Assembly: GCF_009764265.1 (NCBI RefSeq)
Contig: NZ_RWIR01000018.1
Span: 62,001 to 126,000 of the forward strand
Direction: 5' to 3'
Length of the DNA stretch: 64,000 nt
From: Pseudomonas sp. PB101
GTDB taxonomy: Bacteria > Pseudomonadota > Gammaproteobacteria > Pseudomonadales > Pseudomonadaceae
This document shows positions 43,972-53,712 of the stretch, one piece after another. The notes beneath the pieces were generated by a model. That model was not told where the DNA came from. It saw only the letters and a program-made list of their open reading frames with translations, and did no database searches. The translations under genes were made by a program, and so were the position numbers. Within the stretch, counting starts at the first letter, position 1, and each line of letters opens with the position of its first letter.

Positions 43972-46107
43972 TCAGGTAAAGGCGAAATCCGCTTCGCCGA
44001 TGCTGGCCTGTGCCACGCCGCTCAAGGTGATGGTTCCCACATCCGGCTGGCCAGTGACGCTGATGACGGCCTCGCCGAACTGTTCTGCGATGGTGAGATT
44101 GGCGAAGGTCAAACCGCTGGTGCTCAGGTCGATCAGGTCTGTCCCATCCTCGAAGTCGGCGATGGTGTCCGTTCCCCAGAGGGCCCCGAACTGGAACCTG
44201 TCCGCATCGAGGCCGGGTTCGAACTGCAGGCTGCCGACCATGAAGTCATCCGCCGCGCTGCCTACCAGCCGGTCATCCCCCGTGCCACCGATCATGAAGG
44301 CGCCTGCGCTGCCCGATTGCAGTGTGTCGTTGCCTTCATTTCCCTCGAGGGTCGTCTGGAAGGCGAACTCGGCGCTGCTGCCGATCACCAGGTCATTGCC
44401 GGCACCGCCGAAGGCACTGCCGAAATCCTCGATGGTGAGCGTGTCGTTACCCTCGCCGCCGAACAGATTGTCCAGGCCCGTGCCGCTGAGCAGCACGTCG
44501 TCACCCGTACCGCCATCGAGCAGGTCCTCCCCTGCCTGGCCGAACAACTGGTCGTTGCCGCCGAGGCCGAAGATCTTGTCGTCGCCATCAGTGCCGACGA
44601 TGATGTCGTTGCCGTCGGTGCCCGCCGTGACGAATTCGGTATTGTTACCGAAGTCGCCCACCGTGAAGTTCTTGACGCCGAGGAACTTCACCGTGAAGTC
44701 GGTGCTGTCGAGCCGGCCGTTGTCATCCTCGTCCGCGATCAGCCAGGTGTTGCCCTGGCGGACCGTGTAGAGCAGATCGGTGATGCCGTTGCCGCCGCCG
44801 ACCAGTACCGCGCCCAACTGTGGATTGAGCGTGACCTGGCCACGAAATACGAACTCATCGAACAGCTCGAGCGTATCGCCCCCGGCCACGCCTGCGCCCT
44901 GGAAGTCCTGGACGGTATCGAAGGTCGCGAAAGGTGTGTTCGGGTTGAACGAGCCAAGGAAGAACTCGAACTCGTCATTGCCGGCCCCGCCATTCAATTG
45001 GTCCGCCCCGGCGTCGCCTTCGAGCGTGTCGTCACCATTGCCGCCGAACAACTGGTCGTTACCGGCATCGCCAAACAGTTCGTCGTCGCCGTCCTCGCCA
45101 AACATCTGGTCGTTGCCGTCTTCACCGAACAGGTCATCGTTACCGATGCCGCCGAACAACTGGTCGTTGCCGGCATCGCCGTCCAGCGTGTCGTTGCCTG
45201 CACCGCCACTCACTATGTCATTGCCGTTGCCGCCGGCAAGCAGCGAGTCATTACCGGCACCACCGTCAATGATGTCGGCGCCGTCGTTGCCCGTGATGCT
45301 ATCGCGGTCGTCGCCACCGTTGAGGATGTCATTGCCCAGCCCACCGGTAAGCAGATCGTTGCCCGCGCCACCGTTCAGGATGTCGTTGCCGGCGCCGCCG
45401 TCGACGATGTCATTGCCGTTGCCAGCGTTAATCACATCGTTGCCACCGAGCGCGAAGATCCTGTCGACCTCTGCGGTGCCGTTGATCACGTCATTGCCTT
45501 CGGTGCCACGCACGACAAAGGTCGTGGTGCCGAAATCGGCTTTTACGAGGTTGTGCCGGCCCGTCAGTTGTACAGAGAAGTCCGTAGCGTCAAACACGCC
45601 GTTGTCATTGGAGTCCGCGAATAGTAGCGTGCTGGCGGCACCTGCGACATAGAAGACCTCGGTGAAGCCATTGCCGCCGAAACCGAGCGAAGCACCCAGC
45701 GTCGGCACCGTGGTGCGAGCCCCCTCGAAAACCATCCGGTTGCTCGCGGTGAGAAGCAGGTTGTCACCTCCGGCAACGCCGGCACCCTGGAAGTCGGTCA
45801 CCGTGTCGCGGGCCAGGGACGTGGAGTCCGCGCCATTGCCGATAAACCAGTTGAAAGAATCGTTGTCAGCCCCCCCGGTCAGGGTATCGGCACCGACATT
45901 GCCCGTGAGGCTGTCGAGTCCGGCGCCACCGCGAAGCAGATCGTTGCCGTCGCCACCGGAAAGTTCATCGTTGCCATCGCCACCCTCTACTGTGTCGTTG
46001 CCTCCGTCACCCAGGATAAAGTCGTCGCCGCCGAGACCGAAGATCTGATCAGCCTCCGGGTTGCCGAATATGAAGTCGCCTTGTTCAGTCCCATTGATAA
46101 CAGCCAT
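43972..46107 (-). CDS. RTX calcium-binding repeat protein, type I secretion substrate
   Basis: 711-residue acidic protein dominated by RTX nonapeptides (GGxGxDxxx) in three blocks: about residues 5-80, 190-380 and 490-600. Between blocks two similar modules share the motif DTVxDFQGAGVAGGD and a D-x-[DN]-x-[DN]-G EF-hand-like loop (DSNDNGVFDATD and DEDDNGRLDSTD), showing internal duplication. The C-terminus ends DFAF-T, as in type I secretion signals. No enzyme domain is visible. There is no signal peptide and no ABC/MFP/TolC genes nearby; it must use an exporter encoded elsewhere. GGAGGG lies 7 bases before ATG 46107. Confidence 0.85.
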   Translation of the reverse strand: MAVINGTEQGDFIFGNPEADQIFGLGGDDFILGDGGNDTVEGGDGNDELSGGDGNDLLRGGAGLDSLTGNVGADTLTGGADNDSFNWFIGNGADSTSLARDTVTDFQGAGVAGGDNLLLTASNRMVFEGARTTVPTLGASLGFGGNGFTEVFYVAGAASTLLFADSNDNGVFDATDFSVQLTGRHNLVKADFGTTTFVVRGTEGNDVINGTAEVDRIFALGGNDVINAGNGNDIVDGGAGNDILNGGAGNDLLTGGLGNDILNGGDDRDSITGNDGADIIDGGAGNDSLLAGGNGNDIVSGGAGNDTLDGDAGNDQLFGGIGNDDLFGEDGNDQMFGEDGDDELFGDAGNDQLFGGNGDDTLEGDAGADQLNGGAGNDEFEFFLGSFNPNTPFATFDTVQDFQGAGVAGGDTLELFDEFVFRGQVTLNPQLGAVLVGGGNGITDLLYTVRQGNTWLIADEDDNGRLDSTDFTVKFLGVKNFTVGDFGNNTEFVTAGTDGNDIIVGTDGDDKIFGLGGNDQLFGQAGEDLLDGGTGDDVLLSGTGLDNLFGGEGNDTLTIEDFGSAFGGAGNDLVIGSSAEFAFQTTLEGNEGNDTLQSGSAGAFMIGGTGDDRLVGSAADDFMVGSLQFEPGLDADRFQFGALWGTDTIADFEDGTDLIDLSTSGLTFANLTIAEQFGEAVISVTGQPDVGTITLSGVAQASIGEADFAFT

Positions 46108-46740
46108 GGTACTACCCTCCATTAAAGGAAATGGTAAGCGTTAACTGCGTTACAGCGGGTTGAGGCAAGTTAGACAAACCCGAGGGGGCACAAGTGCGCC
46201 ATTTTGGCTCACCGTTTATCGTGAATGCAGGCGCGTGTTCTGGCGTCTTTTTCACCCCTGGAAGGCGGCAACATGGCTAGCTCCTGAGCTCCAGGGCCGG
46301 AGGTTCAGAAAAGCCGCCATCTCCCGGCGCCCCGAGGAAACATTCGGAAACAGTTAAGACTTCCCTTGTAGGAGCCAGCCTGCTGGCGATGGTCGTTAAC
46401 GATAACGCGCGTAACCTGGATAAACGCGGCGCACTTGAGTCCATCGCCGGCAAGCCGGCTCCTACAGGTGGGCGTGAACCGGATAAAACCGGCGCACTTG
46501 GGTTCATCGCCGGCAGGTATTGCGTTATCTGTGTCCTGGCGAACGAACACGGCCATCACGCAGTGGTCATAACAGGTGATGGCATCGCAAATGACAGGTT
46601 GGTCGCCAACCCACTTCATTCAGGAGCGCTGCTTGCAATTCACACATTTCAGGGTGCGACGGATAACCTCAGCGGGTTCGGTTCCTGCCTGACGCAGGTG
46701 CTTGCTGCTCTCGTCCAATGCTCCCTCAGCGGAGTACCAA
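46108..46740. other. Intergenic region with REP elements
   Basis: 633 bases between the divergent RTX and SYLF genes. It holds three REP arms (46367-46392, 46440-46468 and a partial copy at 46494-46517, the last duplicating the flank GGCGCACTTG-GTTCATCGCCGGCA). Promoters for both genes must lie here; I see no further gene. Confidence 0.6.
46367..46517. repeat. REP pair plus partial third copy
   Basis: Arms GTAGGAGCCAGCCTGCTGGC (from about 46368) and CGCCGGCAAGCCGGCTCCTA (from about 46445), followed by a truncated third copy from 46494. The spacer contains GATAACGCGCGTAACCTGGATAAACGCGGC, related to the spacer of the 43071 array in the opposite orientation. Confidence 0.82.
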
Positions 46741-47301
46741 ATGACTCGATCAATACGCTTGTTCCTCTCGTTCTTCCTCGCGACCGCAGCATTGGCATCG
46801 GCCGGTTTACTGAACAATGCAGCAGCGGCCACCGCCGAGGATCTCAACGCCGATGCTCGACAAGCCTTGCAATCGCTGTACAAGACCAATCCTTTTTCCG
46901 AAACCATCTCGCACGAAGCCAAGGCGGTGCTGGTGTTCCCGAAAATCATCAAGGCGGGTCTCGTGTTCGGTGGCAGCTACGGTGAAGGCGTCCTGATGAA
47001 AGGCAGCAAAGTCGAGAACTACTACAACTCCGTCAGCGGTTCCTGGGGGCTGCAGGCCGGCGCCCAGTCGTACGGCTATGTGGTTTTCCTGATGACCGAT
47101 AAAGCCGTGAAATACGTGGCCGAAACCAAGGGCTGGGAAATCGGTGTGGGGCCAACGGTCGTCGTGGTTGACGAAGGGGTTGCGAAGAACCTGTCCAGCT
47201 CGACGCTGAAAGATGACGCCTACGCGTTCATCTTCGACCAGCAAGGGCTGATGGCGGGTGTCAGTATCGAGGGAACGAAGATTTCCCTGATCAAGCGCTG
47301 A
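46741..47301 (+). CDS. SYLF (YSC84-like) domain exported protein
   Basis: 186-residue protein with a signal peptide (residues 1-29, cleavage after AAA) and a SYLF/lipid-binding domain that begins about residue 50 (FPKIIKAGLVFGGSYGEGVL) and ends LMAGVSIEGTKISLI, the hallmark of the family. The family binds phosphoinositides in eukaryotes and is periplasmic in bacteria with unclear role. GGAG lies 6 bases before ATG. Confidence 0.9.
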   Translation: MTRSIRLFLSFFLATAALASAGLLNNAAAATAEDLNADARQALQSLYKTNPFSETISHEAKAVLVFPKIIKAGLVFGGSYGEGVLMKGSKVENYYNSVSGSWGLQAGAQSYGYVVFLMTDKAVKYVAETKGWEIGVGPTVVVVDEGVAKNLSSSTLKDDAYAFIFDQQGLMAGVSIEGTKISLIKR

Positions 47302-47494
47302 AGTCCGTCGTTTGATTGGCCATCGGGAGCGTGATGACGACTTGGCCGTTTAGGCTAGGCTGTCATCACTCCCGGCACGCAAATGTACCTGGTGATTGCG
47401 GCACAGGCCTGTATCGACCGTTCATTGATACAGGTCCATATATTGAATGTGCGAATCCTGATAATGATTTTTCAGTTTTCCAGGTAGGCCTTAA

Positions 47495-48709
47495 ATGACT
47501 TCACAGCTCTTCCAGGTTCACGGCCTCGTGAGCTTCACCCTCGCCATCCTCCTGCTTTTCCTCGGCAAGACCCTCGTCCAGCACAACACCTTTCTGCGTC
47601 AATACTGTATTCCCGAATCGGTCGTTGGCGGCTTCGTCTGTGCGGCCGTGACGTCCTTGCTCTACTTCGGCCTGAATATCCAGATCGAATTCGATCTACA
47701 GGTACGCGACACCCTGCTGCTGTATTTCTTCGCCGGCATCGGCTTGAAATCGGACATGCGCCAACTGCTCAAGGGTGGCCGCCCGCTGCTGATCCTGCTG
47801 GTGCTCGCCGCTGTGTTCATTCTCCTGCAGAACTCGCTGGGCATGGGTGTGGCCCAGGCGTTTGGACTCGATCCCAAGGCCGGCTTGATGGTGGGCTCCA
47901 TTTCCCTCACCGGCGGAGTGGGCACCACCCTGGCCTGGGCACCGCTTTTCGTCGATAAGCTGGGCATCGGCAACGCGCACGAACTGGGCATCGCCAGCAA
48001 CACCGTCGGCCTGATTGCCGCCTGCGTCATCGGCGGCCCGATCGCCAACCGGCTGATACGGCGCTATCAACTGACGCCGTCCCGGGATGCGGAACTGGAG
48101 GTCGGCATTCTCGAGCAACAACCGGGCAAGGCACTGGATTACTACGATGTGCTCTGGGCGTGGATGTGGCTCAACCTGACCCTGATGCTCGGTTATGGGC
48201 TGAATCTGCTGCTGGTCGATGCCGGCGTCACCCTGCCCAAGTTTGTCAGCTGCCTGTTCGCGGGTATCGTCATTCACCACCTGGTACTGGCGTTTGTGGG
48301 CGATCAACGCCTGAAAAGCTGGAGCGGCGCCAGCCTGGGTCTGTCGCTGATCTCCGACATCTGCCTGGGCATGTTCCTGACCATGGCCCTGATGGGGCTT
48401 CAGCTATGGCAACTGAGCGGCGCCTTGATGTTCATCCTGTGCGCATTGACCCTGCAGATCCTGCTGACGGTCCTCTATACGTACTTTGTGGTGTTCCGCT
48501 GCATGGGGCGCGATTACGAAGCCAGCGTGATTGCGTCTGGATTCGGCGGGATCGCCCTCGGCTCCACCGCGACGGCCATCGTCAACATGTCGACCGTGAC
48601 GCAAAAGTACGGCGCGGCGCACCAGGCCTTCCTGATCGTGCCACTGGTCTGTGGCTTTTTCATTGACCTGGTCAATGCCGTGATCATCAGTATGTTCAGT
48701 GGTTTGTAA
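47495..48709 (+). CDS. gltS: Sodium/glutamate symporter GltS
   Basis: 404-residue membrane protein with about 11 segments. The GltS-family signatures are GGVGTTLAWAP (about residues 140-150, first re-entrant loop) and GFGGIALGSTATAIVNM (second loop, about 350-366). It imports glutamate with Na+. A CCAGGTAGG-like RBS lies before ATG 47495. Confidence 0.93.
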   Translation: MTSQLFQVHGLVSFTLAILLLFLGKTLVQHNTFLRQYCIPESVVGGFVCAAVTSLLYFGLNIQIEFDLQVRDTLLLYFFAGIGLKSDMRQLLKGGRPLLILLVLAAVFILLQNSLGMGVAQAFGLDPKAGLMVGSISLTGGVGTTLAWAPLFVDKLGIGNAHELGIASNTVGLIAACVIGGPIANRLIRRYQLTPSRDAELEVGILEQQPGKALDYYDVLWAWMWLNLTLMLGYGLNLLLVDAGVTLPKFVSCLFAGIVIHHLVLAFVGDQRLKSWSGASLGLSLISDICLGMFLTMALMGLQLWQLSGALMFILCALTLQILLTVLYTYFVVFRCMGRDYEASVIASGFGGIALGSTATAIVNMSTVTQKYGAAHQAFLIVPLVCGFFIDLVNAVIISMFSGL

Positions 48710-48767
48710 CGCTACGATGGGTCACAGGAATGGCATAATCGCACCGGCTCATAACAGGTGCGTATAA

Positions 48768-49661
48768 ATGACCGTCGAAAGCTACGATCAACTGGCGATC
48801 TTCTCCGCCGTGGCTCAGGAACGCAGCTTCACCCGTGCCGCCGCCAGGCTGGGCATGTCGCAGCCGGCCTTGAGCCGGGCCATGCGCCAGCTCGAGGATC
48901 GGCTGGGCGTCAGGTTGCTGGCTCGCACCACACGCAGCGTTTCACCGACGCAAGCCGGTGAGCATCTGCTGCGAGTGATCGCCCCCAGATTCGAAGAAAT
49001 CGACAGCGAACTGGCCTTGCTCAGCGAATTCCGCGACAAGCCCGCAGGCAAACTGCGGATCACCGCCGGCGAGCATTCGGCGATCACCGTTCTGCACCCC
49101 GTGCTCGCAAAATTGCTGCCGGACAATCCCGATCTCAACATCGAAATCATCGTCGACTACGGCTTGACCGATATCGTCGCGGAAGGCTTCGACGCCGGCG
49201 TTCGATTGGGTGAGCAGGTCGCCAAGGACATGATCGCGATGCGCATCGGCCCTGACATGCGCATGGCGGTGGTCGGCTCTGCGGCGTATTTCGCCCGCTA
49301 TCCAAAACCGCTTGTCCCGATGGATCTGATGCAGCACAACTGCATCACCCTGCGCATGCCGACCTACGGAGGGCTGTATCTGTGGGAATTCGAGAAGAAC
49401 GGCCAGGAACTGAAAGTCCGCGTCGAAGGCCAACTGGTGTTCAACAACATTGCCATGCGCCTGGAAGCCGCCCTTCAGGGGTTGGGCCTGGCCTATATGC
49501 CGCAGGACCTGGTGCAGGAGCATGTCGCGCAGGGCCGGTTGATCCACGTGCTCGCGGACTGGTGCGAGCCGTTCTCCGGCTACCACCTCTATTACCCGAG
49601 CCGGCGCCAGAGCTCGCCGGCCTTTACCTTGCTGCGCGAAGCCCTGCGCTATTCGGGCTGA
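48768..49661 (+). CDS. LysR-family transcriptional regulator
   Basis: 297-residue LTTR of the AaeR/DmlR group: N-terminal HTH (FTRAAARLGMSQPALSRAMRQLEDRLG) and C-terminal periplasmic-binding-like effector domain. Its 3' end overlaps the convergent cupin/CMD gene by 13 bases. It probably regulates that operon or gltS, but neither is divergent to it, so the target is uncertain. Confidence 0.9.
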   Translation: MTVESYDQLAIFSAVAQERSFTRAAARLGMSQPALSRAMRQLEDRLGVRLLARTTRSVSPTQAGEHLLRVIAPRFEEIDSELALLSEFRDKPAGKLRITAGEHSAITVLHPVLAKLLPDNPDLNIEIIVDYGLTDIVAEGFDAGVRLGEQVAKDMIAMRIGPDMRMAVVGSAAYFARYPKPLVPMDLMQHNCITLRMPTYGGLYLWEFEKNGQELKVRVEGQLVFNNIAMRLEAALQGLGLAYMPQDLVQEHVAQGRLIHVLADWCEPFSGYHLYYPSRRQSSPAFTLLREALRYSG

Positions 49662-50815
49662 TTGGCCAGGGTGGTGTCGAGCGCCTCGGCGGCGCGTTTC
49701 GCCGCATCGGCATCGCCCTGATCGGCCAATAGCCGGGTCAGTTGACGCAATTGCGCGACACTCAGCCCTACCCGCAGGCTGGCGGCCATGTGCGAGCGCA
49801 GTTGGGACTCCACGCCCGGCGTAGCAGCCAGCGCTGCGACTGTCGCCAGCTCCCGGCTTTGCCAGTCGAGGTTGTCGCGCTCGAAAATGTCACCGAACAA
49901 ATGCGCTTGCAGGTACTGGTTGATCACAGGGACGAAGTCGAACAGCGGCCCCTGCACCGGCGCCCCGGCAATGCGCGTCTGGTTGGCCTTGCCCCGCGCC
50001 AGCAGCTCATCGCCGACGGGAATGACGCGACCAGGCTCACGCCCCGGCTCGTCCTCAACGCCGCGCAGTTTTCGCGCCTCCAGCACTTTCATCAACTCGC
50101 CAAGGGCATTGAGGCTGCGTGGAAAGCCGCTGTAGGCGTAGAGCTGCACCAGGATTTCCTTGGCCTCGCTGACCGTCAGCCCGGCATCCAGGCCTTGGTT
50201 CAGAGCGACGTTGAGCCGCGCAATATTGCTCGAGGCCATGGCGGCGGCAATCAACGGGATGGCCTGCTGCTTGGCCGACAATGTCTGCGAGGCAGGCGGC
50301 ACCACCGTCTGCGGCACCACCGGACGTTGGGCGTCGTACTGGGCATCGGTGACTTTCTCCAGCCACTGCACGCTTTTGCCCTCAACCGAACCGGTCACGG
50401 CCAGGTGCGTCATGCTGCTCGCCGGAGCGGCCCCGTGCCAATGCTTGACGCCCGGCGGGCAGACAATCACATCGCCCGGATGGATTTCCTGCACGGGCTT
50501 GCCCCACTCCTGCGTCAGGCCGACGCCGGACGTCACCACCAGGCGCTGACCGGCGGGATGGGTATGCCAGGCCGAACGTGCACCCGCTTCGAAGGTGACG
50601 TAGGCGCCGGAGGCATTGTTCTCGCCGGTGGCCGGAAACAATGGATCGACCCGTACCCGCCCGGTGAAATAGTCCCCGGGCCCTGCGACCGAAGCCTGGC
50701 TGCCAGCACGGTTGATCTGCTGGGCGGCCCTGGGCTCACTGATACTGCCTGCATCGGCGGCACCGGCGAAGGGAGCCGCGGCGCACACCGCGATGCCAAA
50801 AAGCGTGTTTTTCAT
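49649..50815 (-). CDS. Exported cupin-carboxymuconolactone decarboxylase fusion protein
   Basis: 388-residue protein with a signal peptide (residues 1-19, cleavage after AGA). A cupin domain (about 50-135; AWHTHPAGQRLVVTSG and PPGVKHWHG give the His metal ligands) is followed by two CMD/AhpD-like helical domains (about 200-265 and 310-375). CMD domains in the AhpD branch carry a CxxC; none is seen here, so decarboxylase or scaffold function is more likely than peroxidase. Last gene of a three-gene minus-strand set with two hydrolases; possibly turnover of aromatic or lactone compounds in the periplasm. Confidence 0.85.
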   Translation of the reverse strand: MKNTLFGIAVCAAAPFAGAADAGSISEPRAAQQINRAGSQASVAGPGDYFTGRVRVDPLFPATGENNASGAYVTFEAGARSAWHTHPAGQRLVVTSGVGLTQEWGKPVQEIHPGDVIVCPPGVKHWHGAAPASSMTHLAVTGSVEGKSVQWLEKVTDAQYDAQRPVVPQTVVPPASQTLSAKQQAIPLIAAAMASSNIARLNVALNQGLDAGLTVSEAKEILVQLYAYSGFPRSLNALGELMKVLEARKLRGVEDEPGREPGRVIPVGDELLARGKANQTRIAGAPVQGPLFDFVPVINQYLQAHLFGDIFERDNLDWQSRELATVAALAATPGVESQLRSHMAASLRVGLSVAQLRQLTRLLADQGDADAAKRAAEALDTTLANQPE

Positions 50816-50833
50816 ATTGGCGAATCCTTCAAG

Positions 50834-51889
50834 TCACAGCGTTCTGGCATAGAACGCATTCAATTGGCCGATGGCGACGTCCACATACTCAGGCACCCAA
50901 TAGGTTTCGATATGGGTCGCGCCATCGATGGTGAACAGTTTCTTGTCCCGGGTTCCGGTGGCCTTGGCGAACGCCTGCTCCGACATGTACAGGCTGTCGG
51001 CCTTGCTGCCGGCGATCATCAGCAACGGCTTGTCGATCAGTTCGATCTGGTCCGTGGCATCGAAACTCATCAGGTCCAGAAGACTGCTCTGGGTATAACG
51101 GAAGGTCGAATTCGGGTGTGCGTGGGTCTTGCCGTAATACTCGAACCCCTGCCGATACAGATCGAACGGCAGCCTGGCAATCTGCTCATCGGTCAGTTTG
51201 GCGTCGCCGACATAGCGCACCTCCCCGCCCGCCGCTTCCTGAGCGCGGGCAGCTGAAGCCTGTTGCAAACGCTCCTGGATCGTCGCCACTTGCGAGTCCT
51301 GGTACCCATTGCGGCGCACCAGCCCGGAGTTGAACATGCTCAGGGTCGCGATCGACTGGAAGCGCTTGTCGGTCTGCGCGGCCTTCAACGAATAACCACC
51401 GCCGCCGCAGATGCCGAGCAAGCCCAGGCGCGTGCTGTCGACACCGGGAAAGCTGGCGATGAAGTCCGCCATGCCATGGATGTCCTCGATGCGGTAAGCG
51501 GGCTTGTCGATGTTGCGCGGCTCGCCACCGCTGGCGCCCTGATACGCCGCATCCGCCGTGATGGTGATGTAGCCCTGGTCCGCCAGACGCTGGGCGTACA
51601 GTCCCGCCACTTGTTCCTTCACGCCGCCATTGGGGTGCGCCACGACGACGGCGGGATACTGCTTCGCCGCATCATAATTGGCCGGGGTATAGACGTTGGC
51701 GGCAATGTCCAGACCGTTGAGCTTGTAGCTGACCGGGTGGATGTTGACCTTGCCCGGCTCGTTCTTCACCAACGCACCAGCGTAGGTCAAGGTGTAGGGA
51801 TTGTGCTTGTAGTCGGCGGCCTCGACTTCAGCCCCCGACATGCCGATCATGGCGGCCATGAGCGTGGCCTTCAGCGTGGTTCGCATCAT
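50834..51889 (-). CDS. Exported alpha/beta hydrolase with GxCxG nucleophile
   Basis: 351-residue hydrolase. A signal peptide covers residues 1-25 (cleavage after VEA). The nucleophile elbow reads LGICGGGGYS, with Cys in place of the usual Ser, as in dienelactone hydrolases; the catalytic His is in DGATHIETY and the acid probably in AGSKADSLY. GGAGG lies 6 bases before ATG 51889. It is between the cupin/CMD gene and a second hydrolase gene on the same strand. Confidence 0.85.
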   Translation of the reverse strand: MMRTTLKATLMAAMIGMSGAEVEAADYKHNPYTLTYAGALVKNEPGKVNIHPVSYKLNGLDIAANVYTPANYDAAKQYPAVVVAHPNGGVKEQVAGLYAQRLADQGYITITADAAYQGASGGEPRNIDKPAYRIEDIHGMADFIASFPGVDSTRLGLLGICGGGGYSLKAAQTDKRFQSIATLSMFNSGLVRRNGYQDSQVATIQERLQQASAARAQEAAGGEVRYVGDAKLTDEQIARLPFDLYRQGFEYYGKTHAHPNSTFRYTQSSLLDLMSFDATDQIELIDKPLLMIAGSKADSLYMSEQAFAKATGTRDKKLFTIDGATHIETYWVPEYVDVAIGQLNAFYARTL

Positions 51890-51950
51890 GTGAATCCTCC
51901 TGACAATTGCTGTTTCCAAAGGTGTGTGGCAGCGATGGCCATGCGCGCTG

Positions 51951-53045
51951 TCAATCGAGGTTTTTCTCGGTGAGAAACTGCGAAACCAGATCCGCGATCT
52001 GCACGTTGTTCAGGTCGGAAAAGGGAAAATGGCTGTTGCCCCGGATGCCGATCTCCGGCAAGTGAACGAGCCGCACGTCTCCACCCTGGCGGTTCACGGC
52101 GTCTCGCCACAGCCGGGCCATCTCAAGGCGGGCACGCCAGCTGTCCTGTGCCGGCAATCGAACCGGTTTGTCCGGGATGTTGTCGCCGTAGATGATCAGG
52201 ATGGGGATATGCGTCAGCGCCTGGAACTGCGCCTTCGATACGACCTGCGCGATGAGCGTGTCGAACGCGCTGGGAATCGGCGCCGGCGCCTCGCCTTCGG
52301 GAAACACGAAGCTGCTTCCCGGTTCGAACGCCACGATGCCCCGCACTTTCTGAGTCTTGATCGCCGTCATCCAGCCGGGCCCACCGCCCTGCGAATGAGT
52401 GAACAGGATGGCCGGCCCGGTTTTTTCCAGCAGCGCGGACACGCCATCGGAGGCCACTTCAATGTCATAAGGGCCGGTGTTGGGTGTCATGGAACGGAAG
52501 AACTGCTCCAGAGCCTGCGGTCCACGGGGAAACTGGCTGCCCTCGAAGGTCTCGGGCCACAGGCCGATACGGAACTGGTTGAACCACAGTTGCTCGTCCG
52601 GCACTGGCTTGATCGTCGTTTCCACCAGGCTGCGCCCGGCATCGCCACGGCGCGGCTGGTCGATCAGGTAAGTGGAGAAACCGCGTCGCAGGAAGATGTT
52701 CTGGAAACCCTCCCGGCCATCGGCCGTGGTTTCCCAGGACTTCGCGGATTGCCCCGCGCCATGCCACATGACGATGGGCAACGGGTGAGCGTCGACCGGT
52801 ACCTGATAGAACGCATACACATGGTCGCCATGGTAGGTCTGGCCATCAGGCATCATCGGTTTGTAAGGATCAAAACTCCCTGGCCGGGTGATCATTCCCC
52901 CGCCGGCGATCAGGCTTCCCTGATCCTTGATCATCAGCGGGCTGCGCTCCTCGGCGTCCACCAGTGCACCGCCAGTCAGGGTGACACAGAGCGTACCCGC
53001 CTTGATTGCAGCGTGCGCGTAGTTGCGGATGGAATCGCGGGTCAT
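51951..53045 (-). CDS. Alpha/beta hydrolase (esterase-like)
   Basis: 364-residue hydrolase with nucleophile Ser in FTHSQGGGPGW (about residue 205), oxyanion-hole HGAGQSAKSWE and a candidate catalytic His in GNSHFPFSD. The N-terminal segment (AHAAIKAGTLCVTLTGGALVDA) is a weak signal peptide. ATG 53045 is the best start; the frame upstream extends about 100 codons with no RBS. First gene of the minus-strand set ending at 49649. It resembles exported esterases that act on small lactones or esters; substrate unknown. Confidence 0.85.
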   Translation of the reverse strand: MTRDSIRNYAHAAIKAGTLCVTLTGGALVDAEERSPLMIKDQGSLIAGGGMITRPGSFDPYKPMMPDGQTYHGDHVYAFYQVPVDAHPLPIVMWHGAGQSAKSWETTADGREGFQNIFLRRGFSTYLIDQPRRGDAGRSLVETTIKPVPDEQLWFNQFRIGLWPETFEGSQFPRGPQALEQFFRSMTPNTGPYDIEVASDGVSALLEKTGPAILFTHSQGGGPGWMTAIKTQKVRGIVAFEPGSSFVFPEGEAPAPIPSAFDTLIAQVVSKAQFQALTHIPILIIYGDNIPDKPVRLPAQDSWRARLEMARLWRDAVNRQGGDVRLVHLPEIGIRGNSHFPFSDLNNVQIADLVSQFLTEKNLD

Positions 53046-53253
53046 GAGTGGCTCTCGACTTGTTATCGCAGAGTTGCAACTTACCGCCCGGTTATTAATT
53101 AATGAATAGACCCAATCGAATAGAACTAATACCAAAAACACATAACTATCTTGATTGCAGCAACACCCCCCCCCGAGGTGGCTGATGTCCTCAATCGGGC
53201 CTAATCTGAACAGGCAGGACCTTGAGCACGCCTCTCGATACAGGGGAACCCGG

Positions 53254-53553
53254 ATGGCTGGAACAATTGCGTGCCGTGGTCCGTCCTGGATCCTGCTATC
53301 CCTGCTCGCCGCCAATCTGGCGCTGACCAGCGGGTGTTCAGGCAAAACCAGCACAGCGCGTTATTCAGCGTCGAACATCGGTTCGGCCTGCTATGCCAAA
53401 GCCCTCCCCACGGTCGGCGAAGGTGGCCTTGCCTGGGGCGATACCCTGAACATGGCCCGGCAAAAATCCCTGAGCAATTGCGCCCGCTATGCCGGCCGAT
53501 CGGGTGGCACGCCGAGCACTTGCCAAGTGGTGCTGGCAGAATGTAAGCACTGA
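53254..53553 (+). CDS. Small lipoprotein
   Basis: 99-residue lipoprotein: hydrophobic start with lipobox LTSGC (about residue 27), then a short Cys-rich mature part (CYAKALPTVGEG, NCARYAGR, CQVVLAECKH) with four Cys that could form two disulfides. CAGGGGA precedes ATG 53254. A C9 run lies 80 bases upstream (53166-53174). Family not recognised. Confidence 0.65.
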   Translation: MAGTIACRGPSWILLSLLAANLALTSGCSGKTSTARYSASNIGSACYAKALPTVGEGGLAWGDTLNMARQKSLSNCARYAGRSGGTPSTCQVVLAECKH

Positions 53554-53712
53554 TGGGCGGTTTTTCGTTTCTGCGCCGCTTTTGCGTTTCTGTGCGACAG
53601 ATCCCACTTCAGGGGCTCCCGCTTCACAGGCTCGTGGTGTTAGTTTTGAGATGTTTCTGACAAAGCGATCAGATATTTCTTACAACCTGCCTGCAAAGGA
53701 ATGCCCCCAGCA

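Noticed and set aside
42899..46130. Insertion sequence explaining the scarred region
   Set aside because: No transposase frame or terminal inverted repeats; REP recombination explains the patatin truncation better.
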